DNA of 44,693 nt. Origin: an uncultured Bacteroidota bacterium (GTDB taxonomy: Bacteria; Bacteroidota; Bacteroidia; Flavobacteriales; Flavobacteriaceae). The notes below the pieces were generated by a model, which worked only from the letters and a program-made list of their open reading frames with translations, ran no database searches and had not been told where the DNA came from. The stretch is from contig CABWYN010000007.1 of assembly GCA_902509675.1 (NCBI GenBank), positions 1-44,693 of the forward strand, read 5' to 3'. The position numbers and the translations under genes were made by a program. Shown piece by piece: positions 36,239 through 44,693 of the stretch; the first letter of the stretch is position 1; every line of letters begins with the position of its first letter.

Positions 36239-39031
36239 TTAAAAGTTGTTAGCAGTCCATGAAACATAATATTGTGTTCCGATAAATCCAGAACCGAATG
36301 CTGTAAAGTATTCGTTATTTCCAATATTAGTTGCTCCAATTTTAACTGTTGACTTCCACTTAGGAAGTGTAAAATTAATCTGTGCATCAACTACGTGAGT
36401 TTCAGGAACCATACCATCTCCAAAAGATGCTTGCCATAAGTACTCACTCCAGTATCTCCAAGCTACATTAAATCCAACTGTTCTATCGCTGATTTTGAAA
36501 AGGTTTGTGTTTCCAAATTGAGCTTTAATCTTGTGCTCAGGTGTATTCCAGTTTGTTCTGAAATCAGGATAAAGTGATTGTTCAAATTCTAATTTAGATT
36601 TTGTGTAGTTAGCAGAAAGGTCAAAGTTTCCAAAGATCTTAGTAGCCATTCCTATTGCCATTCCCCATGAAGAAATTTCTGCAGGAGAATTTGTATATGC
36701 GCTATAGGTTTCAAAATCTGAATTAGCCATTGCTAATACAGATAATCCACCGTCACCTACTTCTCCGTAAAGAGGAGCTAGTACTACTTGAGTATTAATG
36801 AAATCTTGGAAATCATTTCTGTAAACCGCAGCATCAATTGTAAAGGTTCTAGATAATTTTCCTCTATAACCAAACTCCATTGATTGCATTTGCTCAGGCT
36901 TAACATAGTCAACATCAGCTACATTAAGAAGTGCAGGATTACCCGTAGCAGCAAAAGCTTGAACTGAACTAGCCTCATATGCATTGCTGTATGCAGCATC
37001 ACCAGTAAGAGTAACACTTGCTGGAATTCCTAACGATTGTCCTGCAATACTTACCCCATAATCCCTAACAAATCTTGCTGGGTTACCATCACCAGAACCA
37101 ACTAATCTTGCCTGACCTGCATCAAGTCCAATAAATAAATCTTGAGTGGTAGGAGTTCTAAATCCTGTTTGGTAAGAAACTCTGAAGTTATGATTCTTAT
37201 ATTCACCTGCAGTATAACTTAGTACACCTCTTGGTGAGAACTGTCCGTCAAAGTATTCTGACTTATCATATCTGATTGCACCCGTAACTACAAGTCTATC
37301 ATCCATCATTTTCTTAACGGCCTGCGTATAGAATCCTATTTCTTGGTATTCAATTGGCCCGTCAACATCTGTAAAGATTGTTCCACCCGAATTAAGTGAA
37401 TACATTCTTGCAGATCCACCAACTTGAACTTCTGCCCAGTCCCACATATGACCAAAATTATAGTTATAATCTAAGTGGTAGAATTTTGAATTGTCCTGGA
37501 ATTTAGCACCCGTTGTTAAATCAGGATCGGTTATTACCTCAGCTAAATTTGAATTAAATTCTTCAGAGCCAGGTAACCATCTTCCAGTATCTGCTGTTTG
37601 TCTAGCTAATGCGTGAGCTTGATCGATGTTTAACCCAGCTAATTGCCCGTTAACAATACCGCCTACATATTCAGCAAACCAGTTAAGATCTGGCTTCCAT
37701 CTTCTGTTTACATTAATTGCAGCAAAAGTCATATCATATGAATCACCTGCGTCATCTTCAACAACGTATCCTCTAACAAACCAGTTGTCGTTAGTAACCT
37801 CAAGTTTGTGTTGATTCATTGTAAAGTTCTTAATAGCGTATCTGTTAATACCTTGATATAAAGTTCTACCAGTACCCCATTTACCAACGTAAGATAATTC
37901 AAGATTACTTCCTTCAACAGGTCTATAGTATACACCCCAGTCAGCTTTTTTACTTGTAGCTTCTGGTTCTGCCATATCCATTTCATTGTAACCGGTTCTG
38001 CTTACTACTTCACTAGGAACTAGTGCTTCAGCACCAGCAGGTAATAGACCAAGTGGAATCATCTGTTGAGCAACAGCATATATATTTGTTGCAACCTCAT
38101 CACCATAGATATTAATACCGTCGTGGTTATAATCTCCAGGGAAAACAGATCTATTTAATTTGTCTTCTTCACTATTTGCAACCCAGTCGGTTCCGATTAA
38201 GTAACCAAAATTAACTTTCATTGCAAGTTTGTCGCTGAATTTATGTCCCCATCTGATTTGAACATCTTGGAATTGATTATCTCCAGCAGCATCTTGTGAA
38301 GTAATACCTCTTTTGTACTGACCACTAACTCCTTGGTGATCAAAAGGATTTTTACTATTCATTAATAAAATACCGTTAAAGGCATTTGCACCATATAATG
38401 CCGAAGAAGTACCAGGTACTAATTCTACATTAAGAACATCTGTTTCTACCATCCCCAATAAATTTCCTAATGGGAAATTAAGTGCAGGAGCAGAGTTGTC
38501 CATGCCATCTACTAACTGTACGAATCTTGTATTAGCAAATGTTGCAAAACCTCTAGTGTTAATAGATTTAAAAGTGAAACTATTCACGTTTATATCCACA
38601 CCTTTTAAGTTTTCTAGACCATCATAAAAATCTGCAGAAGCAGTTGTTCTGATGTCTTTTGTACCAAATCTTTCAATTGTAACTGGCGATTCGAAAACTC
38701 TTTGTGGAGTTCTAGAAGCAGAAACAACAACTTCGTCCAGAGCTGTATTGTCTTCTAAAACAATATTTACAGTTGATGTGCCTGTTACTTCAACCGTAGC
38801 AGCTTTGAATCCAACACTACTAGCTTCGATACTAAAAGGAGCATCCATATCAACAGTAATTGAATAATTACCGTCAAAATCAGCTGCAACACCATTTGAT
38901 GTCCCAACAACAATAACTGTTGCTCCAGATAATGGCTGGTCATTTATGTCAGTCACACTACCAGAAACCGTAGTTTGAGCGTAACTAAAAACACCAACTA
39001 ACATTATTAAAATCTTAAGAATTGTTCTCAT
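36239..39031 (-). CDS. TonB-dependent receptor with regulatory-like domain
   Basis: 930-residue outer-membrane receptor: signal peptide 1-18 (VFSYAQ), carboxypeptidase-regulatory-like domain (about 20-97, VSGSVTDINDQPLSGATVIV), plug (about 105-225 with RGFATFANTRFVQLVDGMDN and LYGANAFNGILLM) and a long barrel ending QYYVSWTANNF, with the terminal Phe needed for BAM recognition. The partner lipoprotein gene follows in the same operon, as SusD follows SusC, but the plug and length are not those of the SusC/RagA family. Ligand unknown. The 221 bases upstream gave no convincing promoter. Confidence 0.9.
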   Translation of the reverse strand: MRTILKILIMLVGVFSYAQTTVSGSVTDINDQPLSGATVIVVGTSNGVAADFDGNYSITVDMDAPFSIEASSVGFKAATVEVTGTSTVNIVLEDNTALDEVVVSASRTPQRVFESPVTIERFGTKDIRTTASADFYDGLENLKGVDINVNSFTFKSINTRGFATFANTRFVQLVDGMDNSAPALNFPLGNLLGMVETDVLNVELVPGTSSALYGANAFNGILLMNSKNPFDHQGVSGQYKRGITSQDAAGDNQFQDVQIRWGHKFSDKLAMKVNFGYLIGTDWVANSEEDKLNRSVFPGDYNHDGINIYGDEVATNIYAVAQQMIPLGLLPAGAEALVPSEVVSRTGYNEMDMAEPEATSKKADWGVYYRPVEGSNLELSYVGKWGTGRTLYQGINRYAIKNFTMNQHKLEVTNDNWFVRGYVVEDDAGDSYDMTFAAINVNRRWKPDLNWFAEYVGGIVNGQLAGLNIDQAHALARQTADTGRWLPGSEEFNSNLAEVITDPDLTTGAKFQDNSKFYHLDYNYNFGHMWDWAEVQVGGSARMYSLNSGGTIFTDVDGPIEYQEIGFYTQAVKKMMDDRLVVTGAIRYDKSEYFDGQFSPRGVLSYTAGEYKNHNFRVSYQTGFRTPTTQDLFIGLDAGQARLVGSGDGNPARFVRDYGVSIAGQSLGIPASVTLTGDAAYSNAYEASSVQAFAATGNPALLNVADVDYVKPEQMQSMEFGYRGKLSRTFTIDAAVYRNDFQDFINTQVVLAPLYGEVGDGGLSVLAMANSDFETYSAYTNSPAEISSWGMAIGMATKIFGNFDLSANYTKSKLEFEQSLYPDFRTNWNTPEHKIKAQFGNTNLFKISDRTVGFNVAWRYWSEYLWQASFGDGMVPETHVVDAQINFTLPKWKSTVKIGATNIGNNEYFTAFGSGFIGTQYYVSWTANNF

Positions 39032-39252
39032 AATTTGTTTATGTTTAATTTTTATGGGTTAAATATATGTTAATAATCTGTTAACGCCATGAATATTGAC
39101 AAAAAAATGGGGTAAAAAATTAATTTTTATTAAAAATATTCTTAGTATTTTGTCAAATTATCAATTAATATCATATTTATTAATATAAAATGATACAATA
39201 AGTTTAATAATTTAACAGTTTTGGTAAATAATGTTTATCTGGGCTAAAATCA

Positions 39253-41595
39253 CTAAAAATCAATAGAAAAACCAAAAGAAGGGATTATTGACTGCCGATT
39301 TACATCAATCTCGATAAGGTTAAAAGGAGTAATAATATTTCCATCACCATCTCTTTCCAACCCATATTCTGACGGGGATGGTATTTTTTGAGCAAGAAGA
39401 TTTAATATTTCAATAAAGAAGTTTATGGAAATATTCTCCTTATTCCATTTTTTGTCAAATCTTACATCTACTTGTGAAAAGTTTCCAAGTTTTACACTTC
39501 CAAGTTCTGAATAATCAAGGATCATATTTGGATAATTTACTAAGCTAGCATCCAAATCATAGGGAACGTAAGGAGTTTTTCCTGAAAAACGCCATCTTGA
39601 ACTTATTTCCCAATTCTTTTTGAGCTTATAACCTCCGCTAAAAGAGGATAGATGTTTGCTGTCCCATACAGAGGGTAAATAATTTCCGTTTATATCAGTA
39701 AACTCGCTTTTAAAGAACGTATAAGAAAATATTCCGTAAAAATTATTAGTCAACTTTTGTTGAAAAAGAAATTCTAGCCCTCTTGTTTTTCCTTTTCCGT
39801 CAGTTATAATATTTTCGTTTCCCAGGACTTCAAAATCAGCCCCTTTATTTGCAAGAGATACTCCATCAACTAAAGATATTGGAAATTGATCATATTTTTT
39901 TAAAAATCCTTCAATAGATATTTTTGATGCATTTCCTAGTGCAAAGTCAAATCCAGTTACAAAATGATTACTTTTTGTATATTTTGCATCTTGATTAGCG
40001 AACTCTCCTAAACCGTTTTTAAATCCAAGAACTGTATAAACTGGTATCTTATAATAAGTACCTAAACTTGAATTCCATTTTAACCTTCTATCTTTTGAAA
40101 TTGACAGAGAGGTTGATAATCTTGGAGACAAATTATTTGTTAGGTTGGATCCACTACTAAAAGTATCTTCGTCGGAGCGAATTCCGATTGAGACATCGAG
40201 CTTGTTTTCAAAAAAGCTCTTAGAAATATTTCCAAATAATCCATATTTATAAAAATTAAATTTGGTTATGTATTCTGCTTGATTATAAAGATCAGATGTG
40301 TTATTGAAGTAATCGGAGTACTGAATATTTCCACCCCATGATATTTTCCAATCATTTACATAACTCACTGTTTTCAATCTTAATTTAGTTTCCCATTCAT
40401 GGGAATCATTTCTAAAATAAAGTCCGTTTAAATTTTCATTATCAACGTATCTAGAAAATATATTTTTTAATTTATTTGAACTAAGAGCTAGTATAAATTG
40501 ACCTTTTTTTTCTTTAAACTTTCTAATCCATGAAAGACCCGTTGTTGTTGAGTTTTGCTGAATTATAGGAACTTGTTCTAAAAATGATTGCTGAGTAAAA
40601 TCAAAATCATCTGGGGCTTCAACAGAAAAATCATCAATTGCACCCAAGCCTATAAAATTTATTGAGTTATAATCATCTATTTTATGGTTTACTTTCCACT
40701 GAAAGTCCCAATAATCGGGTCTGATCGGTAATCCAATTAGTTCAAATAGGAATTGCAGGTAACTTTTTCTAGCAGAAAAAATAAAAGTAGTTTTATTAGT
40801 CTCTTTTTTTGAGAAAGGGCCTTCAATGGTTATTGCGGAATCACTCGCCCCAAATCGAAAATTACCGCTTATTTCCTTAGGATTTCCATTTTTCTGATTA
40901 AACTGTAAGACACCACTTAGCGGGTTGTCATATTCAACTCCAAATGCAGATGTACTCAAAGTTACCTCATCAATAAAGGAAATATTAATCATTCCTTGTG
41001 GTCCACCCGCACTTCCTTGTGTGCTAAAGTGATTAATATTAGGAATTTCGATCTCATCCAAATAATATACAGTTTCATTTGGTGCACCACCTCTAATTAT
41101 TATATCATTTCTAAATCCTCCAACAGATGGTGAAAGACCAGGCATACTTTGAACTACCTTTGTTACATCATTGTCAGCTCCCGGGTAACTTTCTATCTCA
41201 ACCCTTGAAAAAGTATTCACCGAAAGAGGAGTTTCGGCAGACTTTTTAAAAGGGCTTTCATACAAAATAATTTCTTCAAGTTCTTCAGAGGATTCAACCA
41301 TCAGAATTTCTAAAGTTTGATTCCCCTTACTTTTAATTATGATATTAAAAATCTTTTTAGATTGGTAACCCACATAACTTACAGACAAGTTATAGGATTT
41401 TGGAGATATGTTAGTGATTTCAAAAAATCCGTTTTCATTTGAAATTGCTCCTTTTTCAGTTCCTTCAATTATCACATTAGCACCTAGAAGGGGGAGTTGA
41501 CTTTTGGAATCATATATATAACCATTTATAGAGCCATCAATTTGAGAAAATAATAGCACAGGTAAAATAAATAAAAATGATAAAATATTTTTCAC
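39253..41595 (-). CDS. TonB-dependent receptor with regulatory-like domain
   Basis: 780-residue receptor: signal peptide 1-17 (VLLFSQ), carboxypeptidase-regulatory-like domain (22-105; GYIYDSKSQLPLLGANVIIE), plug (about 115-225; DVTKVVQSMPGLSPSVGGFR, IIIRGGAPNETVYYLDEIEI) and a barrel ending SFGFSIDF. The RGGAPNETVYYLDEIEIPNINHF type of plug is common in Flavobacteriia receptors of unassigned ligand. It lies 35 bases after the CDGSH gene with no terminator in between, so it may be the last gene of a DUF819-CDGSH-receptor operon. Confidence 0.87.
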   Translation of the reverse strand: MKNILSFLFILPVLLFSQIDGSINGYIYDSKSQLPLLGANVIIEGTEKGAISNENGFFEITNISPKSYNLSVSYVGYQSKKIFNIIIKSKGNQTLEILMVESSEELEEIILYESPFKKSAETPLSVNTFSRVEIESYPGADNDVTKVVQSMPGLSPSVGGFRNDIIIRGGAPNETVYYLDEIEIPNINHFSTQGSAGGPQGMINISFIDEVTLSTSAFGVEYDNPLSGVLQFNQKNGNPKEISGNFRFGASDSAITIEGPFSKKETNKTTFIFSARKSYLQFLFELIGLPIRPDYWDFQWKVNHKIDDYNSINFIGLGAIDDFSVEAPDDFDFTQQSFLEQVPIIQQNSTTTGLSWIRKFKEKKGQFILALSSNKLKNIFSRYVDNENLNGLYFRNDSHEWETKLRLKTVSYVNDWKISWGGNIQYSDYFNNTSDLYNQAEYITKFNFYKYGLFGNISKSFFENKLDVSIGIRSDEDTFSSGSNLTNNLSPRLSTSLSISKDRRLKWNSSLGTYYKIPVYTVLGFKNGLGEFANQDAKYTKSNHFVTGFDFALGNASKISIEGFLKKYDQFPISLVDGVSLANKGADFEVLGNENIITDGKGKTRGLEFLFQQKLTNNFYGIFSYTFFKSEFTDINGNYLPSVWDSKHLSSFSGGYKLKKNWEISSRWRFSGKTPYVPYDLDASLVNYPNMILDYSELGSVKLGNFSQVDVRFDKKWNKENISINFFIEILNLLAQKIPSPSEYGLERDGDGNIITPFNLIEIDVNRQSIIPSFGFSIDF

Positions 41596-41630
41596 ATCGA
41601 TAATATCACAAATTTTATTCCACGATTTAA

Positions 41631-41810
41631 TTAATCGATTTTATGTGAACCATCGCAAAAGGGAAGTTTTTTAGATTTAGCACACCCACATAATGTAAAT
41701 TTTTCTCCATGTGGAATTTTATTTCCTTCAAAATCGGTTAAATCAACGTCACCATGAACAACTATTTGCCCCTTTTCTTTCCTAAATATGTGGGTTATTT
41801 TTTTTTCCAT
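41631..41810 (-). CDS. CDGSH iron-sulfur domain protein
   Basis: 59-residue protein with one CDGSH domain, which holds a 2Fe-2S cluster with three Cys and one His ligands: Cys41, Cys43, Cys52 and His56 in TLCGCAKSKKLPFCDGSH. The frame is open further upstream to 42056, but that extension lies inside the DUF819 gene in another frame and has no family similarity, so the start is the Met at 41810 (MEKKITHIF). It begins two bases after the DUF819 stop, so it is coupled with it. Bacterial members are thought to act in redox or iron-sulfur handling; a specific role here is unknown. Confidence 0.88.
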   Translation of the reverse strand: MEKKITHIFRKEKGQIVVHGDVDLTDFEGNKIPHGEKFTLCGCAKSKKLPFCDGSHKID

Positions 41811-41812
41811 AA

Positions 41813-43066
41813 TTAGAGGTTTGAAGTATATTCCATTAACCATGTACATATCATCGCCCCATAGGTACCCACTACATATCCAAATACGGCTAATAATACC
41901 CCGACTGTAGCTAGTGATGGATGAAAAGCTGCAGCAACCACTGGCGCTGAGGCGGCACCACCTACATTTGCTTGACTGCCTACAGCTAGAAAGAAATAGG
42001 GAGCTCTTATTAATTTTGCCACAGAAATTAAAAGGATTGCATGTATAGTCATCCATATAACTCCGATTAAAATTAATTTAGGCTCATCAAGTATTGAACC
42101 TAAATCCATTTTCATTCCTATGGTTGCAACAAGTACATAAATAAAAATGCTTCCAATTTTACTAGCTCCAATTCCCTCAAAGTTTCTTACTTTAGTAAAC
42201 GATAGGCCAATTCCGATAAATGTTGCAATTGATATCATCCAAAAGAACTTTGAAGCAAAAGATGATAGCCCCGAACTTTTATCAGCAACTGATTCAAAAT
42301 TAGAGGTTAAAAATTCAGATATATATTCAGCCCCTAAATGTGAGAAACCAACTGTCCCAAAAGCAATAGCTAAAAGAATCATATAATCTGTTAAGCTTGG
42401 AATTCTTTTATTACTATTTGAAAATGTGCTGACCTTTTCTTTTAATTCTTCAATGGCAGAAGTATCAGCTTTTAACCATTTATTTATAGTTTCTTTTTTT
42501 CCAATGCCAAATAAAATCATCGCCATCCAAATATTAGCAACTACTATATCAACCAATACCATAGCGCCGTACTTTTGAGGATTGTATTCAAATATTTCTA
42601 ACATTGCAGCTTGATTAGCTCCTCCTCCAATCCAGCTCCCAGCTAGAGTTGAAAGACCTCTCCAAATAGCATCTGGCCCTGCCCCGTTAAATAGTTCAGG
42701 AAAAAATATTGATAAAATTAAAATTGATATTGGCCCTCCAATTATAATTCCAATTGTACCAGTAAAAAACATAACCAATGCTTTATATCCAAGGTTATAT
42801 ATCGCTTTTAGATCTATACTTAAGGTCATTAATAATAATGATGCGGGAAGTAAATATCTACTTGCTATATAATAAGTTTGAGATTCCTCAGAAGAAATTA
42901 TGCCAAGAGAATTGAAAATAGCCGGAATAAAATAACACATCAGAAGCCCAGGTATCACTTTGTAAAATTTAAACCAGAATCCTTCCTTTTTAGATTCTGT
43001 ATAGAAAACAAAACCTAGAGAAATCATTAAAATTCCAAAGACTATAGCATCATTTGTAAAAGGCAT
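41813..43066 (-). CDS. DUF819 family integral membrane protein
   Basis: 417-residue protein with about ten to eleven membrane segments. The family pattern GSWIGGGANQAAM (near 144-156) and the late AVGSQANVGGAASAPVVAAA repeat (about 361-380) identify DUF819 (YjcL-like), a transporter-like family with an internal duplication; the two G(S/G)xAN motifs are the likely core sites. The substrate is unknown. It is followed by the CDGSH gene after two bases. The 258 bases upstream to the next gene contain no recognised promoter. Confidence 0.88.
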   Translation of the reverse strand: MPFTNDAIVFGILMISLGFVFYTESKKEGFWFKFYKVIPGLLMCYFIPAIFNSLGIISSEESQTYYIASRYLLPASLLLMTLSIDLKAIYNLGYKALVMFFTGTIGIIIGGPISILILSIFFPELFNGAGPDAIWRGLSTLAGSWIGGGANQAAMLEIFEYNPQKYGAMVLVDIVVANIWMAMILFGIGKKETINKWLKADTSAIEELKEKVSTFSNSNKRIPSLTDYMILLAIAFGTVGFSHLGAEYISEFLTSNFESVADKSSGLSSFASKFFWMISIATFIGIGLSFTKVRNFEGIGASKIGSIFIYVLVATIGMKMDLGSILDEPKLILIGVIWMTIHAILLISVAKLIRAPYFFLAVGSQANVGGAASAPVVAAAFHPSLATVGVLLAVFGYVVGTYGAMICTWLMEYTSNL

Positions 43067-43324
43067 TATTTGCTAGTTTAAGATTTACATAAAAATACTA
43101 TGATTTTTTAACTATGCGTTAACATGGCCTGAAATGTTTAATATTTATTTTTAAAAAAAATAAAATATTTTAAAGAATTTAAAACAAATTTTTGGAAAGA
43201 GTTTTAACTATTCGACGCGATTACATTATAAAATTTATTACAAAAACCAGTGTATTTTGATTTAGTTTAAAAAATTCTAGTTAAAGCATTAATCCCAAAG
43301 ACGACGGGGTCATTATAAATAGGA
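43067..43324. other. AT-rich intergenic region, nothing definite
   Basis: The second longest spacer class in the window. I see no RNA gene, no TAnnTTTG promoter and no terminator. A short inverted repeat ATTAATCC (43288-43295) / GGATTAAT (43322-43329) spans the lipoprotein stop codon, with 26 bases between the arms; too weak to call. Confidence 0.4.
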
Positions 43325-44173
43325 TTAATTGTATGTAATAGTGATTGTTTCTTCACCGAATCCAACTTCTGTCACCACAATATTTCTTGGATATCCCTCA
43401 TCATTATAATCATAAGTAAAAGTATAGCCGTATGATTCGTCTTCACTAGAGTCATCACAAGTATATTCTTCAATCCAACTTATTACATTATTATTATATC
43501 CAACTAGTTCAGCATCAGTAAAAACCCATTGGATCATCATAAGTGCACTAGCACCGGTAACATTTTTAAACGGGCCGTTGTAATTATCATATTCTAAGGT
43601 CGATGAAAAAACACAATCACCATCAGGTCCATTGGCTGAGATAAGATTACCGTTATTATCAACTTGAGCCGTTGAAGAAGACTCCATTGTTCCGTTATAA
43701 TATGATTGAAAGGTTATTGATCCGTTCGAGTTATATGTATATGTATTGTACTCATCATCATTACATCCACTACTAGGATTATAGCAATATTCAGATCTTG
43801 TTAATCTTCCTTGTGAATCGTATTCAAAAGAATCTCTAGAGTTTATAGTATTACTAGAACCATCATAATTATCAACTCTTGAAATTAAATTATTTGCATA
43901 AATAAACTCACTTCTAGTTGAACTTTGAAGACTTCCATTATTAAAGCTACTTCTTAATTTTTCAACAATTTTATCACCATCATAGGTAAAATCTTCTTGG
44001 TAAGTATATTGAGAGGATTCAATATCATTATATGAAATCTGAGAGGGGAATAAAGCAACCTCGTTATTATTATTGTTGTTATTGTTGTTATTGTTGTTGT
44101 CATCGTTATCACTGTCTGATGAACATGAGAATATTAACAATGTGATTAAAAATATATTGGCAAATTTTTTCAT
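43325..44173 (-). CDS. surface lipoprotein with poly-Asn linker, YD-repeat-like
   Basis: 282-residue lipoprotein with lipobox IFSC (Cys17) followed by SSDSDNDD, an acidic stretch like the Bacteroidota lipoprotein surface-export signal, then twelve Asn residues (26-37) as a linker. The rest consists of beta repeats of the type FxYDxxGRLTRSEY / YNSNGSITFQSYY / DNNGNLISANG, similar to short YD-repeat lipoproteins of Bacteroidota whose function is unknown. It lies 54 bases after glmS on the same strand, so it may share its transcript; other Flavobacteriia often have a different lipoprotein (DUF4270) at this place. Confidence 0.82.
   Translation of the reverse strand: MKKFANIFLITLLIFSCSSDSDNDDNNNNNNNNNNNNEVALFPSQISYNDIESSQYTYQEDFTYDGDKIVEKLRSSFNNGSLQSSTRSEFIYANNLISRVDNYDGSSNTINSRDSFEYDSQGRLTRSEYCYNPSSGCNDDEYNTYTYNSNGSITFQSYYNGTMESSSTAQVDNNGNLISANGPDGDCVFSSTLEYDNYNGPFKNVTGASALMMIQWVFTDAELVGYNNNVISWIEEYTCDDSSEDESYGYTFTYDYNDEGYPRNIVVTEVGFGEETITITYN
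44062..44097 (-). repeat. codon microsatellite encoding Asn12
   Basis: The Asn tract is built from AAC AAC AAT triplets repeated three times followed by AAT/AAC codons, a 9-base periodicity. Slippage would change linker length in frame. Confidence 0.7.
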
Positions 44174-44227
44174 GATTTTAGTTTTTTAATAAAGTTACTA
44201 ATTTTAAAATAAATTCTGCTTTATGGA

Positions 44228-44693
44228 TTACTCCACTGTTACAGACTTAGCTAAATTTCTAGGCTGATCTACATCCTTCCCTAGTAATACCGCAATATGG
44301 TATGAGAGTAATTGAAGAGGAATTACCGTTATAAAAGGTGTCACAGATTCAATGCTGTCAGGAACTTCAATTACATAATCTGCAATTTCCTTTACCTCCT
44401 TATCTCCTTCAGAAACAATTGCAATTATCTTTCCTTTACGGGATTTTATTTCTTGAATATTACTAACAATCTTATCATAATTAATTTTGTTAGTGGCGAT
44501 AGCTACGGTAGGCATATCTTTATCAATTAGCGCAATTGGGCCATGTTTCATTTCTGCTGCAGGGTAACCTTCTGCATGGATGTAAGAAATTTCTTTCAGC
44601 TTTAAAGCTCCTTCTAGTGCTATCGGAAAATTATATCCTCTTCCCAAATACAAGCAATTTTTAGACTTTAGAAACTTCTTAGCAATTTTTTTT
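44228..44693 (-). CDS. glmS: glutamine-fructose-6-phosphate aminotransferase, C-terminal part (cut by window edge)
   Basis: Makes glucosamine 6-phosphate from fructose 6-phosphate and glutamine, the first step to UDP-GlcNAc for peptidoglycan and LPS. Only the end of the second SIS isomerase domain is visible: [40 protein letters not shown], and the invariant C-terminus [13 protein letters not shown]. The frame stays open to the right edge (…[16 protein letters not shown]), so the apparent TTG start near 44653 is internal and not a real start. The N-terminal glutaminase domain lies outside the window. Confidence 0.96.
   Translation of the reverse strand, partial: KKIAKKFLKSKNCLYLGRGYNFPIALEGALKLKEISYIHAEGYPAAEMKHGPIALIDKDMPTVAIATNKINYDKIVSNIQEIKSRKGKIIAIVSEGDKEVKEIADYVIEVPDSIESVTPFITVIPLQLLSYHIAVLLGKDVDQPRNLAKSVTVE

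Noticed and set aside
39032-39252. Promoter or RNA gene upstream of the 930-residue receptor
   Set aside because: TATATTTA occurs but without TTG at the right distance, and no structured RNA is apparent.
41811-42056. A Cys-rich N-terminal extension of the CDGSH reading frame
   Set aside because: It lies in a second frame of the DUF819 gene, shows no family similarity, and the CDGSH domain with a good Met start begins at 41810.
44228-44653. A complete 141-residue gene with a TTG start
   Set aside because: The frame continues to the window edge with typical GlmS sequence, so this is only the end of glmS.

Overview
The window is a compact, AT-rich bacterial chromosome segment that reads as Bacteroidota, most likely a marine or free-living member of the Flavobacteriia. 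The evidence is fourfold: (i) four TonB-dependent receptors, three of them with an N-terminal carboxypeptidase-regulatory-like domain; (ii) a PorZ-type protein of the type IX secretion system next to recO; (iii) a complete MoxR/BatA-E aerotolerance-type operon and an atpD-atpC pair separated from the rest of the ATP synthase genes, with a short epsilon subunit; (iv) promoter elements of the Bacteroidota type (TTG, about 20 bases, TAnnTTTG). No RNA genes, insertion sequences, prophage or CRISPR were seen. No gene-free stretch exceeds 300 bases; the longest are 43067-43324 and 39032-39252.

Layout. 1-3028 (+): tail of an unknown gene, pyruvate kinase, ALDH7-type aldehyde dehydrogenase. 3025-5170 (-): a short-chain dehydrogenase translationally coupled to an unrecognised two-TM protein, then a small membrane protein and an XRE-type regulator preceded by a near-perfect 22-bp palindrome. 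5306-14568 (+): nine overlapping or nearly touching genes, moxR - DUF58 - BatD-like - batA - batB - batC - batD - batE - NTF2-like. 14541-15038 (-): cvpA. 15120-16516 (+): conserved small protein and pheS. 16513-20445 (-): EamA exporter, then yicC - gmk - nadD - gpsA, all overlapping. 20503-23091 (+): trans-sulfuration PLP enzyme and NADP-type glutamate dehydrogenase. 23153-29112 (+): porZ - recO - haem-receptor-like TonB receptor - recX, with overlapping ends. 29105-30982 (-): BtuB-like TonB receptor. 31110-32794 (+): umuC-umuD. 32803-34590 (-): atpD-atpC behind a consensus promoter. 34757-39031 (-): a large TonB receptor followed by a surface lipoprotein of the SGNH/GDSL fold, closed by a strong hairpin terminator. 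39253-43066 (-): DUF819 membrane protein - CDGSH iron-sulfur protein - TonB receptor. 43325-44173 (-): poly-Asn-linker lipoprotein. 44228-44693 (-): 3' part of glmS, cut by the window edge.

Most genes are core metabolism and envelope functions in tightly packed operons. The parts that look least explained are the TonB receptor/SGNH lipoprotein pair, in which the lipoprotein has lost the catalytic His of the family (possible substrate-binding pseudo-enzyme, a SusC/SusD-like arrangement on a different fold); the regulator/membrane-protein module with its palindromic operator; the DUF819/CDGSH/TonB receptor operon; and the fusion of outer-membrane uptake and recombination genes into one overlapping unit (porZ-recO-receptor-recX). 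All coordinates, motifs and overlaps were read directly; functions come from family knowledge; system-level roles are inference.
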